Of a DNA stretch of 7,303 nucleotides, positions 1 to 5,658 are shown piece after piece; position 1 is the first letter of the stretch; the number at the start of each line of letters is the position of its first letter. The notes beneath the pieces were generated by a model, which ran no database searches, had not been told where the DNA came from, and was given only the letters and a program-made list of their open reading frames with translations. A program made the position numbers and the translations under genes. The DNA is taken from assembly GCA_041584155.1 (NCBI GenBank), contig JBFHEL010000211.1, positions 1-7,303 on the forward strand, read 5' to 3'. The stretch comes from Saccharicrinis sp041584155. GTDB lineage: Bacteria > Bacteroidota > Bacteroidia > Bacteroidales > Marinilabiliaceae.

Positions 1-505
1 AGAAAAAGTCTGAGAGTGATACAATTACAAACATAAAATGAGCGTTTTAAAACTTTGGTATCATGCCGATGTAATAATGATTGAGCTTTTCCAGTGAAAC
101 GCAGATAAAGCTCATTTCAGTATACAATCGGTATCGCTCCTACGTCGCTCAAACAACATCCTTTTTTAACTGATTATTGCAGTTACGGGTTCCCCGTCTG
201 CGTCGCTGAGGCCGAAAGTACAAACCCGGAGTTTACAGTTTTTAATGACATTGGTATTGTACAAATAGAAAAATCAACCTCTCCACTTTCCTTTACACTT
301 TCTCCTTTATCCTTATTCCCTTTAACCTTGTTCCTTTATACCTTATACCTTGTTTCTAACTACCTTCTATTTGTGTATTCTCCTAAAGCCGGAGAGGCTC
401 TTACTTTCTTTTCCCTGAAGATTATAGCAGAATTTGCAATTAATAAAGTAATTTTCTGGTGTACCAACTATGAACATTCACTAAAAAACACAAATAGCAT
501 ATAAC
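1..505. other. Gene-free region downstream of nifA
   Basis: I see no supportable gene here. A frame is open from the left edge to a TGA at 39-41 and could be the tail of an upstream gene, but 12 codons are too few to claim. Positions 63-134 contain two nested inverted repeats (CCGAT/ATCGG outside, TGAGCTTT/AAAGCTCA inside). Positions about 140-235 are richer in G+C than the surroundings and carry CGTCGCT twice (143-149, 201-207). Positions about 280-370 are a pyrimidine-rich tract built from degenerate CCTTTA/ACCTTAT units. A 10-bp inverted repeat, ACAAATAGAA at 263-272 and TTCTATTTGT at 365-374, brackets that tract. The stretch may be a decayed or noncoding repeat element, but that is inference. 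Confidence 0.5.
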
Positions 506-507
506 TA

Positions 508-540
508 AAAAGCGGCATCATGATATATGGTACCGCTTTT
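508..540. terminator. Bidirectional hairpin terminator after nifA
   Basis: AAAAGCGG at 508-515 pairs perfectly with CCGCTTTT at 533-540 around a 17-nt loop. Read on the minus strand, the stem begins 15 nt past the nifA stop codon and ends in a U run, as expected for an intrinsic terminator. Because the arms begin with A runs and end with T runs, it could also stop transcription arriving on the plus strand, which would isolate nifA from whatever lies to the left. Confidence 0.75.
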
Positions 541-555
541 AATACTCTTCAAAGA

Positions 556-2115
556 CTAAACTTTATACCGCCATGCATCAATCTTATATTTTTTAATGCG
601 CGTTCCAAGCATTCTTTCTGTAATTTTCAAAAGTTCAGCTGCTTTGGTAATATTCCCTTTTGTTGTAATCAGTCCTTCAATAATCAATTGTTTTTCTAAA
701 CGCTCCAATACTCCGGTCATTCCTTCAACAGAACCTGTTGCTGTAGAATCAGCTGTTTGTAAGGTAGGAGGCAAATTGTAACCATGCACCACATTATCAC
801 GTGATAAAATACATGCACGTTCTATCACATTTTCAAGTTCCCTTACGTTCCCTGGCCAGTTATATACCATTAACATATCAATTGCAGTGGTTGTTATACG
901 TTTAATATTGGCGCCATTTTTTTTATTAAACTTTTGAATAAAATGATCAACCAACAAAGGAATATCATTACGTCGTTCACGTAAAGCGGGAATAAAAATA
1001 GGAAACACATTAATCCTATAAAATAAATCCTCACGAAAACGTCCTTCACTTATTAATTCTTCAAGATTACAATTAGTAGCACAAACAATTCTAACGTCTA
1101 CTGCAATTGTTTCATTTCCACCTAATCGTTCAAACTGCCGCTCCTGAATAACACGAAGTAATTTTACCTGAGTTGAAAGAGGCAAGTCACCAATCTCATC
1201 TAAAAATATTGTTCCTCCATTAGCCATTTCGAAACGCCCCTTGCGCATTCGGTCAGCACCTGTAAAAGCACCTTTTTCATGTCCAAATAACTCACTCTCG
1301 ATCAGCGAATCAGGTAAAGCCGAACAATTCACTTTTACAAAATTTTTATTTTTTCGGGCGCTTATATTATGTATGGCATCTGCAACCAATTCTTTACCAA
1401 TACCCGACTCTCCACGAATAAGTACAGTACTATTTGTAGGTGCAACCATTTCTACAAGAGAAAAAACATCACGCATCTTACTACTATTACCTATTATATG
1501 AGTAGCAAAATTATTTCCCGCAACTTCTGATTGCAGCTCAAGGTTTTTTTGCTTTAAAGCTTCTAATTCCTCTACTTTCTGCTGACGTACTTTTACCGTT
1601 TTGGCAATTAGCGACCCAATAATAGATAGCAAATGAATATCCTCCTCGTAAGTAATATGAGGATTAAATTCACGAACTACACTAAGAGCGCCAGTCATTA
1701 GATTCTCTATAACAATAGGGATACATATAAAAGATAGTTCTCTACCCTCAATACGCAAATCTGATCTGGTTTTATTCAAAAACAAGTTTGATTTCGATAT
1801 CTCTTGAATAACAATAGGTTGAGCAAGTTCTATAACTTTACCTATCACTCCTTCACCTAATCGATATTTACCTAAAGACTGTTGTTTTGGACTCATACCA
1901 TAAGCAGCCTCAATATATATACTTGAACTATTTCTATTGTATATGGTCAAAAAACTTCTTTCTGCATTCAGGTGTTCTACTAACATTCTTAAAATAGGTG
2001 TCAAATCGCTCTTTAATTCAGTACTGGCTATTAAACGTTGACTAATTTCAAAGAGCAAAGTCATCTCTTTTAAACCATAGCATTCACCACCCCCTTTAAT
2101 ACATTTCGCAGTCAT
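556..2115 (-). CDS. nifA: NifA/AnfA-type sigma-54-dependent transcriptional activator
   Basis: Enhancer-binding activator expected to open sigma-54 promoters of nif genes. From the ATG at 2115 it is 519 aa. Domains in order: a short N-terminal segment with Cys5 and Cys12 (C-X6-C); a GAF sensor domain (about 33-175); a Lys/Glu-rich probable coiled-coil linker (about 176-197); an AAA+ domain (about 207-446) with Walker A GESGIGKE (235-242), the sigma-54 contact loop GAFTGA (282-287), Walker B GGTIFLDE (300-307) and FREDLFYRIN (360-369); and a C-terminal Fis-type helix-turn-helix (about 467-512) with TERMLGTRIKKY, closer to AnfA/VnfA-type activators than to the proteobacterial NifA ending. The linker cysteine motif of oxygen-sensitive NifA proteins is absent. 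A longer reading starts at a TTG at 2157 (533 aa); I prefer 2115 because it is an ATG and a possible -7 promoter element overlaps the TTG. Its position beside nifH supports NifA over a generic regulator. Confidence 0.9.
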   Translation of the reverse strand: MTAKCIKGGGECYGLKEMTLLFEISQRLIASTELKSDLTPILRMLVEHLNAERSFLTIYNRNSSSIYIEAAYGMSPKQQSLGKYRLGEGVIGKVIELAQPIVIQEISKSNLFLNKTRSDLRIEGRELSFICIPIVIENLMTGALSVVREFNPHITYEEDIHLLSIIGSLIAKTVKVRQQKVEELEALKQKNLELQSEVAGNNFATHIIGNSSKMRDVFSLVEMVAPTNSTVLIRGESGIGKELVADAIHNISARKNKNFVKVNCSALPDSLIESELFGHEKGAFTGADRMRKGRFEMANGGTIFLDEIGDLPLSTQVKLLRVIQERQFERLGGNETIAVDVRIVCATNCNLEELISEGRFREDLFYRINVFPIFIPALRERRNDIPLLVDHFIQKFNKKNGANIKRITTTAIDMLMVYNWPGNVRELENVIERACILSRDNVVHGYNLPPTLQTADSTATGSVEGMTGVLERLEKQLIIEGLITTKGNITKAAELLKITERMLGTRIKKYKIDAWRYKV

Positions 2116-2154
2116 ATTATGAGAAAATTGTTGTAATTTGTAAGTAAAACGACC

Positions 2155-2162
2155 CAAATATA
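2155..2162 (-). promoter_or_regulatory. nifA: Possible Bacteroidota -7 element for nifA
   Basis: On the minus strand the bases read TATATTTG, an exact match to the TAnnTTTG -7 element of Bacteroidota primary sigma factor promoters. Transcription would begin near 2150, about 35 nt before the ATG at 2115 and downstream of the alternative TTG start. I do not see a TTTG -33 element at the usual 19-21 bp spacing, so this is a half-supported promoter. No sigma-54 -24/-12 pair is evident here. Confidence 0.35.
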
Positions 2163-2339
2163 AACAATTACCAACTTAACCCCGCATTTTTTAACAATAT
2201 AAACCATTATTTATACTATTTCCATTTTACACCCCTCTGTTTACAACACCAACTTTCCACTTTAGAATTAATCACACGAAAAGACACTCTCGAACCGATT
2301 TACAATTGAAATCTTCCTTGTTACCTACTCATTTTTTAT

Positions 2340-2369
2340 TTTGAAAATAACTGATTTAATAATAACTTG
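2340..2369 (+). promoter_or_regulatory. Possible promoter of the small zinc-ribbon gene
   Basis: TTTG at 2340-2343 is followed after 19 bp by TAACTTG at 2363-2369. This resembles the Bacteroidota TTTG-N19-21-TAnnTTTG promoter, with the -7 element one base short and one mismatch. If real, the transcript starts around 2376. That would put the TTG at 2367 outside the message and favour the ATG at 2415. The match is imperfect and the DNA is AT-rich, so chance is a real possibility. Confidence 0.25.
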
Positions 2370-2414
2370 TTAGTGAAAAAATCTACAATTCTTAATTATA
2401 AAAATTTTAATCTC

Positions 2415-2723
2415 ATGATCAACCTAAGTGATATTGAAATTAATCAGTTTCAGTTAAGCCTTTTATTAAGTCAATATGAAAAAAATGCCTATAAATATCT
2501 TCTTAAAAACGGGGTATTTTGTTCGTATTGCAACAGCTCATGTTCGCAAGGTATAACTAATTATAAAGTTTACCTCGATAGGTTTAATGATATCAAGGTA
2601 ATTGGTCATTGTTGTTCATGCGGTAATGTAGTTACTCGTATTATGGAGTTTGGAGAAAACGAGTCTTTCTTCAGAAAGGCTGTTCAATTCAGAAACACAA
2701 AATCTGTTTTAACAGAGGGGTAA
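2415..2723 (+). CDS. Small zinc-ribbon-like protein, function unknown
   Basis: I do not recognise a named family. From the ATG at 2415 the protein is 102 aa; the frame is also open to a TTG at 2367 (118 aa), but an ATG start is preferred. Residues 1-31 look helical, then CSYC (36-39) with a further Cys43, a short beta-like stretch (KVYLDRFNDIKVIG), and CCSC (66-69) followed by Gly70. Two CxxC knuckles about 27 residues apart suggest one structural zinc site in a zinc-ribbon fold. No signal peptide or membrane segment is visible, so it is probably cytoplasmic. It is divergent from nifA and followed by its own terminator, so it looks monocistronic. A regulatory or nucleic-acid-binding role is possible, as for many zinc ribbons, but that is inference. 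It is unlikely to be spurious: it has conserved-looking cysteine pairs and ends just before a terminator. Confidence 0.7.
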   Translation: MINLSDIEINQFQLSLLLSQYEKNAYKYLLKNGVFCSYCNSSCSQGITNYKVYLDRFNDIKVIGHCCSCGNVVTRIMEFGENESFFRKAVQFRNTKSVLTEG

Positions 2724-2745
2724 ATTAACCAACCTCCTTTCATTC

Positions 2746-2775
2746 AAGCCGAAATACTAGTCGTTATCGGCTTTT
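2746..2775 (+). terminator. Terminator after the small zinc-ribbon gene
   Basis: AAGCCGA (2746-2752) pairs with TCGGCTT (2767-2773) across a 14-nt loop, with a short TTTT at the 3' edge. It begins 22 nt after the stop codon. The U run is short, so termination may be partial. Confidence 0.65.
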
Positions 2776-2835
2776 ACTATATTGCACTATTTAAACATTT
2801 GCTTCTTTAACTGGTTATAAATTATAATTCCTTAA

Positions 2836-2886
2836 CTATCGATAGAAAATAAAACTTTATAAAATATAGTATTATTGTGCCCACAA
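2836..2886. promoter_or_regulatory. Two palindromes upstream of the aldo/keto reductase
   Basis: CTATCGATAG (2836-2845) is a perfect 10-bp palindrome. TTGTGCCCACAA (2875-2886) is an inverted repeat with 5-bp arms and a 2-bp centre. They lie about 165 and 123 bp before the reductase start codon, in otherwise AT-rich DNA, and could be regulator binding sites. There is no clear promoter between them and the gene, and no sigma-54 signature with correct spacing, so the role is a guess. Confidence 0.3.
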
Positions 2887-2915
2887 GTAAAATAACCACT
2901 AACAAAACCTTATTA

Positions 2916-2964
2916 TTATTGCTTTTTTAGTTGTAGACAGGGAACTGGATGAACCGAGCAATAA
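2916..2964 (+). other. Possible RNA hairpin in the reductase leader
   Basis: TTATTGCT (2916-2923) pairs perfectly with AGCAATAA (2957-2964), enclosing a 33-nt segment that is markedly G-rich for this region. An inner pairing AGTT (2929-2932) / AACT (2943-2946) is possible. The structure ends about 44 nt before the reductase ATG, so it would lie in the 5' leader if transcription starts upstream. It lacks a U tail at its 3' end and matches no riboswitch class I can name. Confidence 0.3.
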
Positions 2965-3008
2965 AAATTCACAGTTTTATATACAAAAATAAATTACAGT
3001 TATAAGGA

Positions 3009-4196
3009 ATGATATATCGAAGATTTGGAAAAACTGAAAAACATATAAGTGCCATTACACTGGGAGGAATGAGGTTTAACCACGCATGGGATCAACCCAG
3101 GCATGAAATTCCTCAAAACACACAAGACCATTGTAACAGGATTGTTGATTTAGCAGTTCGCAACGGAATTAACCATTTTGAAACAGCACATGGCTATATA
3201 AAAAGCGAGACTGTTTTTGGTAGAACATTAAACGATGAGCTAAAATTAGACCGCTCATCCTATTACCTTATGACCAAGGGTAATCCTACTTCAGCTGATG
3301 AAGCTCGTAAATTAGTTGACGAACAGTTAAAAACATTAAAAACCGATTTTGTTGATTTTTATGGTTGGCATGGAATAAATACTCCGGAACTGGTTAATGT
3401 TGCCTGTAGAAAAGCAGGTCCAGTAGAAGAGCTCTTAAAAATGAAGGAAGAAGGTATCATCAAACATGTTGGGTTTAGCACACATGGTCACCTCGAAACC
3501 ATTGAACAAGCCATCAATACCAATTTATTTGAATTTGTAAACCTTCATTATTACTACTTCTACCAAAGAAACTTAAGAGCTATTCATCTTGCTGAAAAAA
3601 AAGACTTAGGGGTTTTTATTATCTCTCCCAATGATAAAGGAGGACAATTATACAAAGCTCCAGATAAAATTAAAAAAGCCATTCCTCATGCTACTCCTAT
3701 TCAATGGAATGCCAGATTTTGCTTAGACACCCCACATGTTCATACCTTATCATTTGGAATGACCGAACCCGAACATTTTGAAGAGATGAAAGGCATATTT
3801 TCTCATTACAACTCTACAACTAAAGATCTTGACGAAAAAGCAAAGACCAAATTAGATGCCATGTTAAATGATGACAAATACGCTCATTATGAAGGTTATG
3901 ACATTAAAAATAAAAAAAACGATCTTGACATTCCTTTGTTACTTCATTGGCGAAAACTTTGGAAGTGTTACGACCTCCTTGACTATGCAAAATACCGCTA
4001 CAAAGAACTCAAGACACCAAATCATTGGGTTCCCGGCGTTTATGCCAATACTGAAAATCTTAATAAATTTGATTTCTCACAAATTCCGGATAATATTCCT
4101 TTAAAGGAAATGTTAATTGAGTTACATAAAGCTCTTTATCAAGATACAACCCCACCTGTATCATTTGATGCAAAAAAACTAACTATGGTTAAATAA
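3009..4196 (+). CDS. Aldo/keto reductase family oxidoreductase
   Basis: Predicted cytoplasmic NAD(P)H-dependent reductase of carbonyl compounds; the substrate is unknown. The 395-aa protein opens with the family-typical MIYRRFGKTE and fills a TIM barrel over about residues 1-270. The catalytic tetrad is recognisable as Glu58 (where most members have Asp), Tyr63, Lys90 and His121 (in FYGWHGIN). Residues 150-157 (IIKHVGFS) and the FIISPNDKGG strand (203-212) also match the fold. The tail (about 270-395) is longer than in classical members and resembles the tail of the COG1453-type branch, but the CxxCxxCxxxCP ferredoxin motif found in many of those is absent; instead there is a KYRYKEL...NHWVPG segment (328-343). 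It lies between nifA and nifH with its own terminator, so it is probably a separate unit. A link to nitrogen fixation is suggested only by position. Confidence 0.85.
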   Translation: MIYRRFGKTEKHISAITLGGMRFNHAWDQPRHEIPQNTQDHCNRIVDLAVRNGINHFETAHGYIKSETVFGRTLNDELKLDRSSYYLMTKGNPTSADEARKLVDEQLKTLKTDFVDFYGWHGINTPELVNVACRKAGPVEELLKMKEEGIIKHVGFSTHGHLETIEQAINTNLFEFVNLHYYYFYQRNLRAIHLAEKKDLGVFIISPNDKGGQLYKAPDKIKKAIPHATPIQWNARFCLDTPHVHTLSFGMTEPEHFEEMKGIFSHYNSTTKDLDEKAKTKLDAMLNDDKYAHYEGYDIKNKKNDLDIPLLLHWRKLWKCYDLLDYAKYRYKELKTPNHWVPGVYANTENLNKFDFSQIPDNIPLKEMLIELHKALYQDTTPPVSFDAKKLTMVK

Positions 4197-4325
4197 CTAT
4201 TATTACTATCTTAAAATAAAAAGCGGCAAAGAAAGACGATATTTCAAATAGTTATAAGATGATTAACATGATAAAATATACTCATCTAATTTATTGAAAA
4301 CACTACTATAGCAATAAAAACATTC

Positions 4326-4361
4326 AGCCTAATCGTATTTATTTATGATTAGGCTTTTTTT
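4326..4361 (+). terminator. Strong intrinsic terminator after the aldo/keto reductase
   Basis: AGCCTAATC (4326-4334) pairs perfectly with GATTAGGCT (4347-4355) around a 12-nt AT-rich loop and runs into seven T residues (4355-4361). It lies 129 nt past the reductase stop and separates that gene from the nif operon, so nifH should depend on its own promoter. Confidence 0.88.
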
Positions 4362-4592
4362 ATGCACAAATTTATCTCAAACATCTACCTAAAAATTTAC
4401 TGACAAAAGTCACATTTTCCTACCCTTTTGTAATTACGTAACCAAATACCCATTTATAAACTCCTATCTATATGCACATTAACACACTTCTCACACTTTA
4501 AGTAGCCATTTTATCATTTCCTACAATAATGTAATATTTTTTAAGCCGTGCCAAAATGCTAACAAACAAACAAATTTCATATAAATAACTGA

Positions 4593-4614
4593 TTACACAC
4601 CACTTACACACCAC
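4593..4614 (+). repeat. 11-bp tandem repeat upstream of nifH
   Basis: TTACACACCAC occurs twice back to back (4593-4603, 4604-4614) with no mismatch. The 11-bp period is about one helical turn, so two protein subunits could bind on the same DNA face. It ends 35 bp before the candidate -24 element, placing it roughly 60-80 bp upstream of the inferred transcription start, where activator sites can lie. Binding by NifA is inference. Confidence 0.5.
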
Positions 4615-4648
4615 AAACAGAACCACATTTTGTCACTAAACATATTTT

Positions 4649-4664
4649 TGGCACATCATATGAT
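4649..4664 (+). promoter_or_regulatory. nifH: Candidate sigma-54 promoter of the nifH operon
   Basis: TGGCAC at 4649-4654 is a perfect -24 element, preceded by a T run. At the correct spacing the -12 element reads ATGA (4660-4663) instead of TTGC, keeping the conserved G but not the following C. The start site would be near 4675, about 42 nt before the nifH ATG. The nearby nifA and the terminator upstream make a dedicated sigma-54 promoter likely; the weak -12 half is the reason for caution. Confidence 0.5.
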
Positions 4665-4716
4665 TAAGCAAAACCAAACAGACAATTAGTATAAACCTAT
4701 TTTAAAAATTTTAGAG

Positions 4717-5541
4717 ATGAGAAAGATTGCAATTTATGGAAAAGGTGGAATTGGTAAAAGTACAACTACTCAAAACACTGTAGCAGGATTGGTTGAATTA
4801 GGTAAAAACATTATAGTTGTGGGATGTGACCCTAAAGCTGATTCAACTCGTTTATTATTAGGTGGACTTGCACAAAAAACTGTATTGGATACACTTCGTG
4901 AAGAAGGTGAAGATGTAGAATTAGAAGATGTAGTAAAAGAAGGTTACGGAAATGTACGTTGTGTTGAATCAGGTGGTCCAGAGCCAGGTGTTGGATGTGC
5001 TGGTCGTGGTATCATTACTTCAATTAACTTATTAGAACAATTAGGTGCTTGGGATGAAAAATACAAAACTGACTACACTTTTTATGATGTACTTGGAGAT
5101 GTTGTATGTGGAGGTTTTGCCATGCCTATTCGCGACGGTAAAGCTGAAGAAATTTACATTGTAGTATCAGGAGAGATGATGGCAATGTACGCTGCCAACA
5201 ATATTTGTAAAGGTATTAAGAAATATGCACAAGCAGGAACTGTACGTTTAGGTGGATTAATTTGCAACTCTCGTAAAGTAGATAACGAAAGAGAAATGAT
5301 TGAAGAGTTAGCAAAACAATTAGGTTCACAAATGATTCACTTTGTACCTCGTGATAACATGGTTCAACAAGCTGAGATTCACAGAAAGACAGTAATTGAA
5401 TTTGCTCCTGAGCATCCTCAGGCTGATGAATACAGAACCTTATCAAAAGCTATTGATGCAAATAAAATGTTTGTTATTCCAAACCCTCTTGAAATTGAAG
5501 AACTTGAAAAACTTCTAATTGATTTCGGAATTGCCAACTAA
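4717..5541 (+). CDS. nifH: Nitrogenase iron protein (dinitrogenase reductase)
   Basis: NifH hydrolyses ATP and passes electrons one at a time to the MoFe protein; it also takes part in cofactor and P-cluster maturation. The 274-aa protein has full family length. It shows the P-loop GKGGIGKS (8-15), switch I DPKADSTRLLLGG (38-50), switch II DVLGDVVCGGF (124-134), and Cys94 and Cys131, which in the homodimer hold the bridging 4Fe-4S cluster. Arg97 in GCAGRG is the residue that DraT ADP-ribosylates in some bacteria, though the NifI genes downstream suggest a different switch-off route here. It is the first gene of the operon; the ATG is immediately preceded by a weak AGAG. A 117-nt gap with a large hairpin separates it from nifI1. 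The nifI-nifD context and the Mo-type NifD mark it as NifH and not VnfH or AnfH. Confidence 0.97.
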   Translation: MRKIAIYGKGGIGKSTTTQNTVAGLVELGKNIIVVGCDPKADSTRLLLGGLAQKTVLDTLREEGEDVELEDVVKEGYGNVRCVESGGPEPGVGCAGRGIITSINLLEQLGAWDEKYKTDYTFYDVLGDVVCGGFAMPIRDGKAEEIYIVVSGEMMAMYAANNICKGIKKYAQAGTVRLGGLICNSRKVDNEREMIEELAKQLGSQMIHFVPRDNMVQQAEIHRKTVIEFAPEHPQADEYRTLSKAIDANKMFVIPNPLEIEELEKLLIDFGIAN

Positions 5542-5584
5542 TCCCTTAGTAATAAGTTGAAAGTTTTAATGTAAAAAAGAAAAC

Positions 5585-5628
5585 TGATTTTGAGTTATCA
5601 GATAAGAAAATCTGATAACTCAAAATCA
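5585..5628 (+). other. Perfect 19-bp RNA hairpin between nifH and nifI1
   Basis: The 19 nt at 5585-5603 (starting TGATTTTGAG) are perfectly complementary to 5610-5628 (ending CTCAAAATCA), with a 6-nt loop AAGAAA. There is no U run after it, so it is not a standard terminator. It starts 43 nt past the nifH stop. Stable hairpins after nifH in other diazotrophs are associated with processed, stable nifH message and with NifH being made in excess over NifDK; the same role here is inference. Partial termination is an alternative. Confidence 0.85.
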
Positions 5629-5644
5629 ATTAAATCTAAAAAAT

Positions 5645-5650
5645 AGGAGA
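5645..5650 (+). promoter_or_regulatory. nifI1: Ribosome binding site that fixes the nifI1 start
   Basis: AGGAGA lies 8 nt before the ATG at 5659 and 14 nt before the second in-frame ATG at 5665, so the first is favoured. It is the only strong Shine-Dalgarno sequence in the operon segment, and it sits just after the hairpin, which would leave it single-stranded. Confidence 0.6.
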
Positions 5651-5658
5651 CCCAGAAA

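Larger units (their letters stand above)
4197..4716. other. Intergenic control region between reductase and nifH
   Basis: No gene is visible in this 520-bp AT-rich stretch. It holds the reductase terminator (4326-4361), an exact 11-bp tandem repeat (4593-4614) and a candidate sigma-54 promoter (4649-4664). Other small signals are the inverted repeat TGACAAAAGTCA (4401-4412), overlapping palindromes around GTAATTACGTAAC (about 4430-4442), an AACA run (about 4561-4572) and two CACACTT copies 9 bp apart (4483-4489, 4492-4498). The classical NifA upstream site TGT-N10-ACA was looked for and not found. Confidence 0.6.

Noticed and set aside
1..555. CRISPR array, tRNA or rRNA in the left flank
   Set aside because: No regularly spaced direct repeats, cloverleaf or rRNA-like segment is visible.
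1241..1501. Plus-strand open frames inside nifA (596-781, 1241-1501) and opposite-strand frames inside nifH, nifI1 and nifI2
   Set aside because: They overlap strongly supported genes, encode no recognisable motif and have no ribosome site or promoter of their own.
2113..2157. TTG at 2157 as the nifA start (533 aa)
   Set aside because: It adds 14 residues outside any domain, uses a rare start codon and overlaps a possible -7 promoter element; the ATG at 2115 is simpler. It is not excluded.
2942..2960. GG...GC pair (CTGGATGAACCGAGC) as a sigma-54 promoter for the reductase
   Set aside because: GG and GC are separated by 9 bp, not 10, and the flanking bases do not match TGGCAC or TTGCA.
3868..4104. 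Alternative-frame open reading frame inside the reductase gene
   Set aside because: It lies wholly within the aldo/keto reductase coding frame, and its translation looks like a low-information shadow.
4541..4553. Minus-strand TGGCAC (GTGCCA at 4548-4553) as a divergent sigma-54 promoter
   Set aside because: At the required spacing the -12 position is an A run, and no minus-strand gene lies nearby to be driven by it.
5585..5628. nifH-nifI1 hairpin as a factor-independent terminator
   Set aside because: No U run follows the stem, and nifI1, nifI2 and nifD downstream show no other promoter.
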